From Rhizobium sp. ACO-34A (GTDB taxonomy: Bacteria > Pseudomonadota > Alphaproteobacteria > Rhizobiales > Rhizobiaceae), in assembly GCA_002600635.1 (NCBI GenBank), contig CP021373.1, positions 430,145 through 494,144 on the forward strand: a stretch of 64,000 nucleotides of DNA, read 5' to 3'. Below are positions 44,945-53,893 of this stretch, piece by piece. The position numbers were made by a program, and so were the translations under genes. The first letter of the stretch is position 1, and every line of letters begins with the position of its first letter. The notes under the pieces were generated by a model. That model was not told the DNA's origin. It saw nothing but the letters and a program-made list of their open reading frames with translations, and made no database searches.

Positions 44945-44962
44945 TGTTGAGAAATGTTGTGG
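44945..44962 (-). promoter_or_regulatory. TGTTG-type direct-repeat site 10
   Basis: Plus strand TGTTGAGAAATGTTGTGG, 17/18 to the consensus. A further TGTTGCGG occurs at 44925, two turns away. It lies 154 bases before the adaptor start at 44790, the same distance as site 8 from the HlyD start. Confidence 0.65.
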
Positions 44963-45058
44963 GTTCGCTATTCGAACAAGCTGTCCGCAATCAGTCCCCG
45001 GCGGGCGGATCGCTCTATCTGCCGACAGCAAATCAGGCCGTTGCCGTCGGTGACGGCC

Positions 45059-45076
45059 CCGCAACATAATTTAATC
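45059..45076 (+). promoter_or_regulatory. TGTTG-type direct-repeat site 11
   Basis: CCGCAACATAATTTAATC; the complement is 12/18 to the consensus, with an intact ATGTTGCGG half and a weak distal half. It lies 102 bases before the porin start at 45179 and is oriented toward it, opposite to site 10. Confidence 0.5.
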
Positions 45077-45178
45077 TTAAAGCACAGTACGCAATCCTGA
45101 TCCGGCGGATAGTGCCTCGTCCCAAGCGAGCTTCATATCTTGTGAAGCCGCTCTCTCCCAAAGATGACGAGGCATCTC

Positions 45179-45796
45179 ATGCATATCAGAATTTTCGCTT
45201 TCGCTGCCCTGGCCTTTTCCGCAGCCATCCCTGCGGGAGCCGCCGACATGACCTTCGAGCAGCCCGCCCCCCAGCCCGAATATCAGGCTTCCTCCACTTA
45301 CGACTGGTCCGGCTTCTATCTCGGCGCCCAAGGTGGATATACCTGGAACCGGGCGACCGTCCTGGGCTCGGACCAGGACATCGACAGTGGTTCAGCGGGC
45401 CTTCATGCCGGCTATAATTTCCAGTCCGGGAATTTCGTCTACGGCATCGAGAACGACTTCAATTACAATTTCGAGGAAAGCGACAACGCCAATGTCGAAT
45501 GGGATGCTTCCGGTCGCGGCCGTCTCGGCTATGCACTGGACCGCACCTTGATCTTCGCGACGGCCGGCGTCGCCGCGGCGGGCGGCAAGGTCGACGTCCC
45601 CGGCGTCGGCAAGAAGGACGACATCCTGATCGGCTGGACGGCCGGCGGCGGCGTCGAGCACGCTTTCACCGACAACATTACCGTTCGCGGCGAATACCGC
45701 TATTCGGATTTCGGGAGCAAGGACTTCGGCGCCGCGATCGGGGATTTCGAGGCCAACCAGCACAAGGTTGTTCTTGGTGCGAGTTACAAGTTCTGA
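45179..45796 (+). CDS. Omp25/Omp31-like outer-membrane beta-barrel protein
   Basis: Product is 205 residues from the ATG at 45179 (ACGAGG six bases upstream); an ATG at 45164 adds five residues. Signal peptide MHIRIFAFAALAFSAAIPAG ends AGA-AD. The mature protein has YDWSGFYLGAQGGYTWNR, GLHAGYNFQSGNFVYGIEND and RGRLGYALDRTLIFATAGVA and ends in the terminal Phe of SYKF. This is the eight-stranded rhizobial/Brucella Omp25/31 type. It may have a structural role in the outer membrane. Its TGTTG-type site links it to the RND and two-component genes. Confidence 0.88.
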   Translation: MHIRIFAFAALAFSAAIPAGAADMTFEQPAPQPEYQASSTYDWSGFYLGAQGGYTWNRATVLGSDQDIDSGSAGLHAGYNFQSGNFVYGIENDFNYNFEESDNANVEWDASGRGRLGYALDRTLIFATAGVAAAGGKVDVPGVGKKDDILIGWTAGGGVEHAFTDNITVRGEYRYSDFGSKDFGAAIGDFEANQHKVVLGASYKF

Positions 45797-46794
45797 GCGG
45801 TCGCCGATCTCTTCCGCGATTGACTGTTGTCTAAGGAGCGGGCCGTCTGATGCGACCTTACCATGATAAGGGCTGGCAGCATCCAAAGCCGCCGTTGATG
45901 AAGCCGCGGAGAACGCTGTGCCTGTGGTAACAGTGTCTTGGTGCGCGGCAAAGAGGCTATTGCCGCGCACCGCAAGCAGAGCATCGATGCGATTGACATA
46001 GAGCCCGCCTATGACAATCCACCGACCGGACCAACCAACCTGACGACGGGTCAGGCTACATCGCAACCCCCTGTTGTTTTGGCGAGTTGCCTGGAGCGTT
46101 CTTTACGTTGCGGCGGTCTTCTGGTTGATCCCATATGCGCCTTTCCATTTCTGACTGAATGACCTTCCCCGTTGACCTGATCCATTCCGGAGAGAAACTG
46201 CTCGGTAGCAGGTTGGCAATTTTGCGGTCTTGAAAAGCATATGAACCACCAACCACTTTTTCGGAAACGATGTAAAATCACGAATACAGAGTTGGTAACA
46301 GCCGAAAAATGATAGATATTTGGGAAATACACTAGCGTCCATGATCGCACTTTGTCAGCGTGAGGATCGATTCTCCAGTGCCGGGTGTCTAACTCGCTTA
46401 TGCGCTTCCGAATAATCGATGGTTGCGGCCAAAATTGCTGAGACCATCGAGTTCATCCAACGCCTTTTCAATCGCGAATGTGTGATGCCGCAGCTCGAAG
46501 CCCGTCTACCGCGACCTGATATATCCAGTGCCACTGCCAGCGGAAGCCTGAAAAGTTGGATTTGCAGCGGATGGCGGAACGCTAATATCCAGGTGGATTG
46601 TAGGAGATCTACGATACTTTTGAAGGTTTCGCTAAAACAAAGCAGCGCTGAAGCAAACTGGCCGGGAAGGTCTCGCCGAGAACCGCCGTGTGGGGTTGAA
46701 GATCTCCGCCAAAGACAGATGAAACAAGGCCAAGGTTTTTAGGCAACCGAGCGCAAGGATCGCGCCCGCGCTGCCGTAAGGTAACCAGCGCTTC
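45797..46794. other. Gene-poor region, no supported gene
   Basis: About 1 kb without a convincing coding sequence. Several open frames exist, but they lack ribosome sites, GC-rich third positions and recognisable domains. Base composition drops in 46200-46400. Together with the toxin relic that follows, it looks like decayed accessory DNA. Confidence 0.5.
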
Positions 46795-46959
46795 ATGCCC
46801 GAACTGACATGCATCATTCTCGCGAAGCCGAAGGGCTCCGGCAAATCATCAGCATTCCCGCAACTGAAGCTCGACGCAATCTGGATCAATGCCGATGACA
46901 TCGAGAAATCATTGGCGCAGGATGACCGCTCTAAAGACCTGCCGGCCCTTGCGCCGTAA
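46795..46959 (+). pseudogene. Remnant of a zeta-toxin-like kinase
   Basis: A 54-codon frame reads MPELTCIILAKPKGSGKSSA, then LDAIWINADDIEKSLAQDD, and stops. This matches the start of zeta toxins: a first strand, a Walker A of GPNGSGKS type (here KPKGSGKSS, with the first Gly changed) and the NADDI motif that binds the substrate. The remaining 100-200 residues are missing and no epsilon antitoxin is seen. It is a truncated relic, probably inactive. Confidence 0.5.
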
Positions 46960-47081
46960 ACAACCCGACCGCCCTACCGCTCATGCCAGCCGGCTTCGGG
47001 AGGACGGCGCCACAGCGATGGTCGGCATGACTGCCTTACCGCTGGCGAATGGCCCAGTCAGGGCGGCCACGCTCAATATGT

Positions 47082-48350
47082 TCAACTGTCCGTGTCCTGT
47101 ATGGTTTCCCTTTGGGTTATCAATCGCGCCGAATGCTGGCCGCGCAGGAATACCCAGAGCCAGCTTGCCGCGACCGCGATGCGGCTACGGGTTCCGATCA
47201 GGAAGAAGATGTGCGCCAGCCCCCATATCCACCAGGCAATACTTCCCTTCAGCTTTAGCCTGCCGAATTCGACGACGGCCGCACGGCGGCCGATCGTGGC
47301 AAGGTTTCCCTGATGACGATAAACGAACGGCCCGGGCGGCTCCGCTCCCGCAAGTCTGCGGGCAATCACCTTCGCCACATAGGCGCCCTGTTGCTTGGCC
47401 GCCGGGGCGATCCCTGGCACCGGCTTGCCGTTTTCGCTGACGACGGAGGCTGTGTCCCCGATGACGAAAACATCCGGCATTTCCGGCACCGTCAGGTCGG
47501 CGCGGACCACAACGCGTCCCGCCCTGTCCGCCTCGACGCCAAGCCACGCCGCCGCCTTCGATGCGCGCACACCCGCCGCCCAGATCAGCGTCTGGCTGGC
47601 AATGAATTCGTCCCCGATCTTGACGCCCTCGGCACTGCAATCCGTCACGGACTTGCCAGTGCGTACATCGACGCCGAGTTTCTCCAGCGCCTGCCTGCCG
47701 TATTCGGAAAGCTCCGGTGTGAAGACCGGAAGAATGCGGGGGCCTGCCTCGACCAGAAGGATTTTCGCAGTCCTGGTATCGATGTGCCGAAACTCCCGAT
47801 AAAGGGTGCGATGCGCTAGTTCGGCAATCATGCCGGCAAGCTCGACGCCGGTTGCGCCGCCACCAACAACCACGAAGGTTAGCAGAGCCTTGCGCCTTTC
47901 CGGATCTGGTTCCATCTCCGCCTTTTCGAACGCCAGCAACACCCGCCTGCGGATCGTCGTCGCATCCTCGAGGGTTTTCAGGCCCGGCGCCACTTTCTCC
48001 CATTCGTCATGACCGAAATAAGCGTGCCGCGCACCTGTCGCCAGAACCAGCGTGTCATAAGGAATGCCCTGCCCATCCCGCAGGGAAACAGTATGTCCCG
48101 ACAGGTCGACACCGACCACCTCCCCAAGCAGCGTGGTGACCTCCGGCCGGTTCCGGTAAAGACTCCGGATCGGCCAGGCGATTTCCGAGGTCGCCAACAC
48201 AGTCGTGGCAACCTGATAGAGAAGCGGCTGGAAGAGATGATGGTTCCTCCGGTCGATGATAGTGATCTCAATCGACCCAGCCTTGAGATCATTGGCGAGT
48301 TTCAGGCCGGCAAAGCCGGCCCCGACGATGACGACACGATGTCTGGGCAT
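47082..48350 (-). CDS. ndh: Type II NADH dehydrogenase (NDH-2)
   Basis: Product is 422 residues. FAD-binding GAGFAGLKLA (10-19) is followed by the NADH-binding VVVGGGATGVELAGMIAELA and a second flavin motif MPDVFVIGDTASV. The C-terminal part WWIWGLAHIFFLIGTRSRIA is the hydrophobic region that attaches NDH-2 to the membrane. It oxidises NADH and reduces quinone without pumping protons. It stands alone between two gene-poor stretches, with no operon partners. Confidence 0.9.
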   Translation of the reverse strand: MPRHRVVIVGAGFAGLKLANDLKAGSIEITIIDRRNHHLFQPLLYQVATTVLATSEIAWPIRSLYRNRPEVTTLLGEVVGVDLSGHTVSLRDGQGIPYDTLVLATGARHAYFGHDEWEKVAPGLKTLEDATTIRRRVLLAFEKAEMEPDPERRKALLTFVVVGGGATGVELAGMIAELAHRTLYREFRHIDTRTAKILLVEAGPRILPVFTPELSEYGRQALEKLGVDVRTGKSVTDCSAEGVKIGDEFIASQTLIWAAGVRASKAAAWLGVEADRAGRVVVRADLTVPEMPDVFVIGDTASVVSENGKPVPGIAPAAKQQGAYVAKVIARRLAGAEPPGPFVYRHQGNLATIGRRAAVVEFGRLKLKGSIAWWIWGLAHIFFLIGTRSRIAVAASWLWVFLRGQHSARLITQRETIQDTDS

Positions 48351-49394
48351 GGCTGTCTGCGCCTTTCAAACTTAGTGGGAAGGAAGATCGGTGGGGATAG
48401 GAGTTCCCCCACCCGCTACAGAATGGAAATGACAGCAAGGAGGTTTACCGGAAAGGCATCATCAATGCACGCCGTTAAACGACCTGCCTCAAGGTGTGGT
48501 GCGAGAGAGCTAGCGCAACGCCGAAGAGATCGCTCCGGATTCGAAAAGGTATCTTGTAGTTTCTATTTCACATCCAGAATTGGATCCCGCAACTTTGCTG
48601 CAGCGAAACGACTTCCGGTTCAGATATTTAGCAATCACAACAGTCGGTCTGTATCCAACCTGAAAGACCGTTCTTACGCGGCTTACAAGAGCGAAACCAC
48701 ATCCAGAATGCCAAACTTGATGAGCGCTTTATATATATAAATTCATAAAAACCGCACGCCATGTAAATATCATATAATGACCGATAATGTTGCATTATCA
48801 GTTGTTCGTCGCTTTGTATGGGGAAATGGCCAAATCATCGAGCAAAACAGCGAAAATCGCGTCGGAGAGCGTTCTGCGCCGTCTCTCAGCACGGCCGTTG
48901 AAATCATGTCGGCGTGGCGCGTTGGGCCAATTCCTCCGCGCGTGTGGCTCAGTGGGCCGCTGGTGCATCAAGCCGCGCCATAGGTCGCACTGCGAAATCG
49001 CGACAGCAGGCAGAGCGGGTTGTTGCAAGGGCTGCGCCCATGGGCCGAAACATCAGGCTGTATGAGCGCGGGCATGCATTCTTGCATCCCGCGCAGCGCG
49101 CTATTGCTGTTTGTGTGGGGAGACGAGGGGTGGAGCGAAATTGCAGCGGACACCGGTGCCAACGTGCGAGATGCCCGACCGTGGCCTTGTAGGGTCATCC
49201 CATGAGCGCAATACGAGACATCAAGCGGCGCTGCGGGAGCGCGGATAAAGCTACGACCCGGATAGCGTTTGAGGTGGACCACTCGCACGGAATCATCGGC
49301 AGCGGTGATTAAGGGTGCGCCGGCCGTTCGGAACCAACGACGCTTCGCCAGTTCCACCGAACTCGTGCCGCTGACCTCTCTACGTCGAAACGCG
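48351..49394. other. 1-kb gene-free stretch with AT-rich core
   Basis: No coding sequence I can support. 48700-48800 is strikingly AT-rich compared with its surroundings, with a run of alternating AT and a palindrome at 48783-48799. 48960-49300 has short broken frames with no recognisable protein. It is probably the scar of mobile DNA at the edge of the toxin-antitoxin region. Confidence 0.5.
48783..48799. repeat. 17-bp palindrome in AT-rich stretch
   Basis: GATAATGTTGCATTATC is a perfect inverted repeat (7-base arms around TTG). No gene start lies close by, so an operator role is uncertain. Confidence 0.3.
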
Positions 49395-49808
49395 TCAGAA
49401 ATCCCACGGAGAGGTGAGGTGGAGACCGGTGGTCCTGAAGTCTTTCAGGTTGCGGGTGGCCAGACGGCCGCCGTTGACCTGCGCGATCGCGGCGATCATG
49501 CCGTCAGGGGCCGACATGATATGTCCCTGCCGGGCCGCATCGCCCATGATCTCGCCATAGGCAAGGGCCGCCTCCTCGGTCAGGCCGAAGATGCGGCCGG
49601 CAAAGCGGCGGCGCCAGTCCTGCAGGCCCTGTTCCAGCCGGTCTGCCCGCTGGTCCGGCCTGATCTTCTGAATGCCGTAGGCTATCTCGGCAATCGTCAC
49701 CGTCGGCAGTGCCAGTTCCGCATCGTGCCGCACAAGCCAGGCGACGACCGCCTCGTCCGGGGCCTTCTTGAGGGTTTCCGAGACGACGTTGGTATCGAGG
49801 AAGATCAA
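49395..49808 (-). CDS. vapC: PIN-domain toxin (VapC/FitB type)
   Basis: Product is 137 residues. PIN acidic residues are Asp5 (FLDTNVVSE), Glu41 (TIAEIAYGI), Asp102 (APDGMIAAIA) and Asp123 (TRNLKDF). The N at 120 and the overall pattern match the FitB subgroup. PIN toxins are Mg2+-dependent RNases that cleave tRNA or rRNA. The gene overlaps the antitoxin stop (ATGA). Its proximity to repABC suits a plasmid-maintenance role. Confidence 0.88.
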   Translation of the reverse strand: MIFLDTNVVSETLKKAPDEAVVAWLVRHDAELALPTVTIAEIAYGIQKIRPDQRADRLEQGLQDWRRRFAGRIFGLTEEAALAYGEIMGDAARQGHIMSAPDGMIAAIAQVNGGRLATRNLKDFRTTGLHLTSPWDF

Positions 49809-50053
49809 AGCTCGATACCCGGATGTGGCTTGCGGTTTTCCTGGATCACGGTTTCCAGATCGATATCGGTGTCGGCCTGTGTCGCAAGTCTTGCGTAGAA
49901 GCTCACGGCGGGTTCACGCCCGGCCTCGCGGACCTCATAGGCTTCAAGGGCACGCTCGACGACATCGGCAATCGACCGGTTCTCGCGACGCGCGAGCCGG
50001 TGCGCCAGATCCCGGGCCTTGGAACTGCGGACAGAGAGTTGCGGTTCAGCCAT
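49805..50053 (-). CDS. vapB: VapB-like antitoxin
   Basis: Product is 82 residues from the ATG at 50053 (GGAGG five bases upstream; an earlier ATG at 50065 lacks a site). The N-terminal LSVRSSKARDLAHRLARREN and RSIADVVERALEAYE form a ribbon-helix-helix-like DNA-binding segment of the PSK/Rv0623 antitoxin type. The C-terminus is toxin-wrapping, ending NRKPHPGIEL. It neutralises the PIN toxin encoded immediately downstream and represses the pair. Confidence 0.82.
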   Translation of the reverse strand: MAEPQLSVRSSKARDLAHRLARRENRSIADVVERALEAYEVREAGREPAVSFYARLATQADTDIDLETVIQENRKPHPGIEL

Positions 50054-50263
50054 CGATGCCTCCATTTTCTGTCAATATAGGTCTTGCGAGCGTTGCCATC
50101 AAGATGGCAGGAGACGGTCAGCCACCAGGAGACATTCGGCAGTCTGCACGTCAGTGTCGTGGTTGATGCATCTCGGCCTCATCGCGGAGAAAGGTGTGAA
50201 ACAGCGGCGGGGCTGTTGCCCTCTCTTTTGTCGAAGGGAAGACATACACCCTTTGATGATGCA

Positions 50264-50629
50264 ATGGCGGATGATACCATCAAAACGCGAAAGCGTCGAA
50301 TGATCGAGACATGGAATTCCCTATCTCATGCATTGCAGGGTATATGGATAATAAGCATGAGCTTATTTCTGATATGCGCGATGATTTTCGGGATCCTACT
50401 TATGTATTTCGTATATCAGAAAATATACGAACTGATATTTTATCGGAATAGGGAATGGAATTTCGATATAAAAAACAAATTTGCCAGATCGATGTTCGAC
50501 GGCGACAGCAATGATCCGGCGTTCTTTCAGGGAAACAGGAAACGGGTCATGTTCGGAGTGCGGATGATGATAATTTCGACGTTCATCGTTTTTTTTGGAT
50601 CCGTTTATATAGGTCTATATCAGATATAA
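50264..50629 (+). CDS. AT-rich small membrane protein of unknown function
   Basis: Product is 121 residues from the ATG at 50264; an ATG at 50300 is an alternative. Two hydrophobic helices are predicted: residues about 26-51 (IWIISMSLFLICAMIFGILL and on) and about 95-119 (MMIISTFIVFFGSVYIGLYQ). A basic, aromatic loop lies between them. Codon use is rich in A/T at third positions (ATA, AAA, TTT), unlike neighbouring genes, so it was probably acquired recently. It lies beside the toxin-antitoxin pair on the opposite strand. No family is recognised. Confidence 0.5.
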   Translation: MADDTIKTRKRRMIETWNSLSHALQGIWIISMSLFLICAMIFGILLMYFVYQKIYELIFYRNREWNFDIKNKFARSMFDGDSNDPAFFQGNRKRVMFGVRMMIISTFIVFFGSVYIGLYQI

Positions 50630-51168
50630 TGCATCTAAAATTTCAGAATTTGTTTCTTAATGCACTTATTTAAAATTTATACTATAAAAAATATTTTCAT
50701 ATCTAAGAAGATTTCCGAAATTACCGCTCTCGTCGAGCAGAGAGGAATTGGCAGTGTCATTGTACCTTCTGCTCAGCGAGAGAGAAGGACGGTTTCAGAT
50801 ATTTTCGGTGGTCTCCATGACCCGGCCTGTGACGAAGCCCGCGGCGCGGCAAGAGCTTAGACCTTTCGCACGCGCCGGCACGAACGCAAGTTTTATATCA
50901 GTAATGTTTGACATTGAAGACGCCCCGGCCAACCTGAGGCGGTAATCCGCTGACGCAGGAGAAATTCATCGGCATCGTCGCGGTCAGTATTCCCTCCGAT
51001 CTACTCCCCGACCTCCTCCGCTATTCGCTCCATTCCGGGATCATCACGCTTCCGTGATCACATCGTGATCGCTTCAAGGTGCTTTTGTCGCAGGGGGCAA
51101 CGTTGCCTTGCATGGTTGCGGCCATCTATTCTTCGGCGAGAATGTGGAGCAGACATAGGGGGTAGCAG
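50630..51168. other. AT-rich to GC-rich transition without clear gene
   Basis: The first 120 bases continue the AT-rich composition; the rest returns to the replicon average. Short frames (for example 50660-50860) have no ribosome site or known motif. The last 100 bases carry the GGGGG ribosome site of the P-type ATPase gene. Confidence 0.45.
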
Positions 51169-53874
51169 GTGGATAATGGCGCCAAGGAAACGCGAAACTG
51201 GCATAGCCAATCCACCGAAGACGTGCTCGCCCAGCTCTCGGCAAGTGCCCACGGCCTGAAGCAGGCGGAAGCCGAACGGCGGCTGGCGAACCACGGGCCG
51301 AATGAATTGCCGGAGACCGCGGGGCGTCCCGCCTGGCTGCGCTTCCTTTCCCAGTTCAACAATGTGCTGATCTATTTCCTCCTGCTGGCGGCGGCGGCGG
51401 CCTTCCTGCTCAATCATGTCATCGATGCCGGCGTCATCGTCGCGGTCGTGGTGGTCAACGCCATCGTCGGCTATGTGCAGGAGGGCAAGGCCGAGGAGGC
51501 GCTGAACGCCATCCGCAACATGATCTCGCCGCATGCCAATGTCCTGCGCGATGGCCACAAGTCAGCGATCCCGGTGCGTGAGCTGGTTCCGGGTGATGTC
51601 GTCTTCATCGAGGCCGGCGACAAGGTTCCCGCCGATCTGCGCCTGCTCCGCGCACGCCGCCTGCTGATCGACGAGGCGCTTCTGACCGGCGAGTCCGTCG
51701 CTGCCGAAAAGCACGAATTGCCGGTTGCAGCCGACGCAGCGCTCGGCGACCGCCAATGCCTTGCCTTTTCCGGCACGCTGGTTGCCGCCGGTCAGGGGAC
51801 CGGCGTCGTCGTCGAGACGGGCCTGCAGACCGAAATCGGCCGCATCAGCAGCCTCTTGCAGAATGTCGAGCAGCTGAGCACGCCGCTGCTGCGGCAGATC
51901 GATGCCTTCGCCAAGCGTTTCACCTGGGTCGTCTTCATCGGCGGCGCCCTGCTCTTCGCCTTCGCCGTGCTCGTTCGCGGTTTCGACTGGGTGGAAGCAT
52001 TGATCGCCGTGGTGGCGCTCGCCGTCGGCGTGGTGCCCGAAGGGCTGCCGGCGGTCATCACCATTACGCTGGCCATCGGCGTTCGCCGCATGGCCTCGCG
52101 CAATGCCGTCATCCGCAAGCTTCCGGCCGTCGAAACGCTCGGCGCCACCTCCGTCATCTGCACCGACAAGACCGGCACGTTGACCCGCAACGAAATGACC
52201 GCGCGGCGGATCGAGACGGCGGTGAGCCGCCTGTCGGTCGGTGGCGCGGGTTATGTGCCCGAAGGCGAAATGACCAGCCCGGATGGCGATGACATCGCGG
52301 CTCTCGCCGATGCCACCAGCCTTGTCCGTTGCGGCCTGCTCTGCAACGACGCGGACCTTTTCCAAGGCGAAAACGGCTGGCAGGTGGCGGGCGATCCGAT
52401 GGAGGGCGCGCTGGTCGCGCTCGGCATGAAGGCGGGGCTCGACCCCTCCCATGTCCGCGGGGAATGGCAGCGGCTGGATGAAATCCCCTTCGATGCCGCC
52501 CATCGCTTCATGGCGACGCTGCATCGCGCCCCGGATGGATCGCATGTCGTCTTCATCAAGGGTGCTGCCGAAGCGCTGCTTGCCATGACGGCGAAAGAGG
52601 CGGCGGGTGATGAGACCAACCGCACCTTCTGGGAGGAGCGGATTGCCAATGCCGGGGCCGAGGGCGAGCGCGTTCTGGGCTTTGCCGTGAAACATCTGGC
52701 GGTGGCAGCGCCTAAAACCCTTTCCTTCGAAACGCTTGCCGGCGGCATCGAATTCCTCGGCATCGTCGGCTTCATCGATCCTCCGCGACCGGAGGTGATC
52801 GATGCGGTGGCGCAGTGCCGCTCCGCCGGCATCGCCATCAAGATGATTACCGGCGACCACGCGGCGACGGCACTGGCGATTGCCCGCCAGCTCGATCTTG
52901 CCGAAAACCCCGAGGTCATCACCGGTGCGGAGGTCGAGGCGGCAAGCGATGACGAGTTGAGAAAGATCGTCGAGCGCGTCTCCGTCTTTGCCCGCACCAC
53001 GCCCGAACACAAGCTCAGGATCGTCCGCGCGCTCCAGCGCAACGGTCATATCGTGGCAATGACCGGCGACGGCGTGAACGATGCTCCCTCGCTCAGTCAG
53101 GCGGATGTCGGCACGGCCATGGGGATCAAGGGCACCGAGGCGGCGAAGGAAGCCGCCCAGATGGTGTTGCTCGACGACAATTTCGCCTCGATCGTCAATG
53201 CCGTGCGCGAGGGCCGCACCGTTCAGGACAATATCCGCAAGGTCATTTCCTGGGAGATCCCGACCAATGGCGCGGAAACCGTTGCCGTCGTGCTCGCCAT
53301 TCTCGCGGGATTCTCCCTGCCGATGACGGCGACCCATATCCTCTGGATCAACCTGATCCTGGCGGCGACGCTCGGCCTCGTTCTCGCCTTCGAGCCATCG
53401 GAACCCGGTATCATGCGGCGGCCGCCGCGGGCCGCGAATGCGCCGCTGCTTTCGCCCTTCCTGCTCTGGCGGGTGGTGGTGGTGTCTATCCTGCTGGCTG
53501 CGGCCTCGCTCGGCATCTTCTTCTTCGCGCTCAAGACCGGCCGCGACATGGAGACAGCGCGGACCATGGTCGTCAACATGTTCGTCGTCGGCGAAATCTT
53601 CTACCTGTTCAACGTCCGCTATCTGCATGTCCCTTCGATCACCATCATCGGTGTCCGGGGAACGCCGGCGGTGCTGACCGCCATCGGGGTGCTGGTCGCC
53701 GCCCAGCTGCTCTTCACCTATGCCCCCTTCATGAATGATCTCTTCGGCACCCGGCCTCTCGGGCTGCTGGATGGTGCGCTCCTCATTGCTGTCGGGGCCG
53801 CATTGATGCTGCTGCTCGAGGTCGAGAAGGTGGTGATGCGCCGGCTCGGCTGGTTCGCGGAGCTGCGGGATTGA
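51169..53874 (+). CDS. P-type cation ATPase, Ca2+-ATPase (P2A)-like
   Basis: Product is 901 residues from the GTG at 51169, after a GGGGG ribosome site. TGES (actuator), the phosphorylation motif DKTGTLT with Asp333, a nucleotide-binding domain with KGAAEALLAM, and GDGVNDAPSL (hinge) are all present. Helix 4 contains VVPEGLPAVITI, the PEGLP pattern of SERCA-like P2A pumps. The N-terminal domain has the typical GLKQAEAERRLANHGPNELP. It probably exports Ca2+ (or possibly Na+ or Mn2+). The Ca2+/Na+ antiporter gene that follows supports calcium. Confidence 0.92.
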   Translation: MDNGAKETRNWHSQSTEDVLAQLSASAHGLKQAEAERRLANHGPNELPETAGRPAWLRFLSQFNNVLIYFLLLAAAAAFLLNHVIDAGVIVAVVVVNAIVGYVQEGKAEEALNAIRNMISPHANVLRDGHKSAIPVRELVPGDVVFIEAGDKVPADLRLLRARRLLIDEALLTGESVAAEKHELPVAADAALGDRQCLAFSGTLVAAGQGTGVVVETGLQTEIGRISSLLQNVEQLSTPLLRQIDAFAKRFTWVVFIGGALLFAFAVLVRGFDWVEALIAVVALAVGVVPEGLPAVITITLAIGVRRMASRNAVIRKLPAVETLGATSVICTDKTGTLTRNEMTARRIETAVSRLSVGGAGYVPEGEMTSPDGDDIAALADATSLVRCGLLCNDADLFQGENGWQVAGDPMEGALVALGMKAGLDPSHVRGEWQRLDEIPFDAAHRFMATLHRAPDGSHVVFIKGAAEALLAMTAKEAAGDETNRTFWEERIANAGAEGERVLGFAVKHLAVAAPKTLSFETLAGGIEFLGIVGFIDPPRPEVIDAVAQCRSAGIAIKMITGDHAATALAIARQLDLAENPEVITGAEVEAASDDELRKIVERVSVFARTTPEHKLRIVRALQRNGHIVAMTGDGVNDAPSLSQADVGTAMGIKGTEAAKEAAQMVLLDDNFASIVNAVREGRTVQDNIRKVISWEIPTNGAETVAVVLAILAGFSLPMTATHILWINLILAATLGLVLAFEPSEPGIMRRPPRAANAPLLSPFLLWRVVVVSILLAAASLGIFFFALKTGRDMETARTMVVNMFVVGEIFYLFNVRYLHVPSITIIGVRGTPAVLTAIGVLVAAQLLFTYAPFMNDLFGTRPLGLLDGALLIAVGAALMLLLEVEKVVMRRLGWFAELRD

Positions 53875-53893
53875 TGGTCCGGGAGATATCCTC

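Noticed and set aside
46419..46742. 107-codon open frame before the zeta-toxin relic
   Set aside because: No ribosome site and no recognisable domain. I could not tie it to an epsilon-type antitoxin.
48777..49205. Several short plus-strand open frames
   Set aside because: No ribosome sites, no domains and composition that changes within the frame. More likely decayed DNA.
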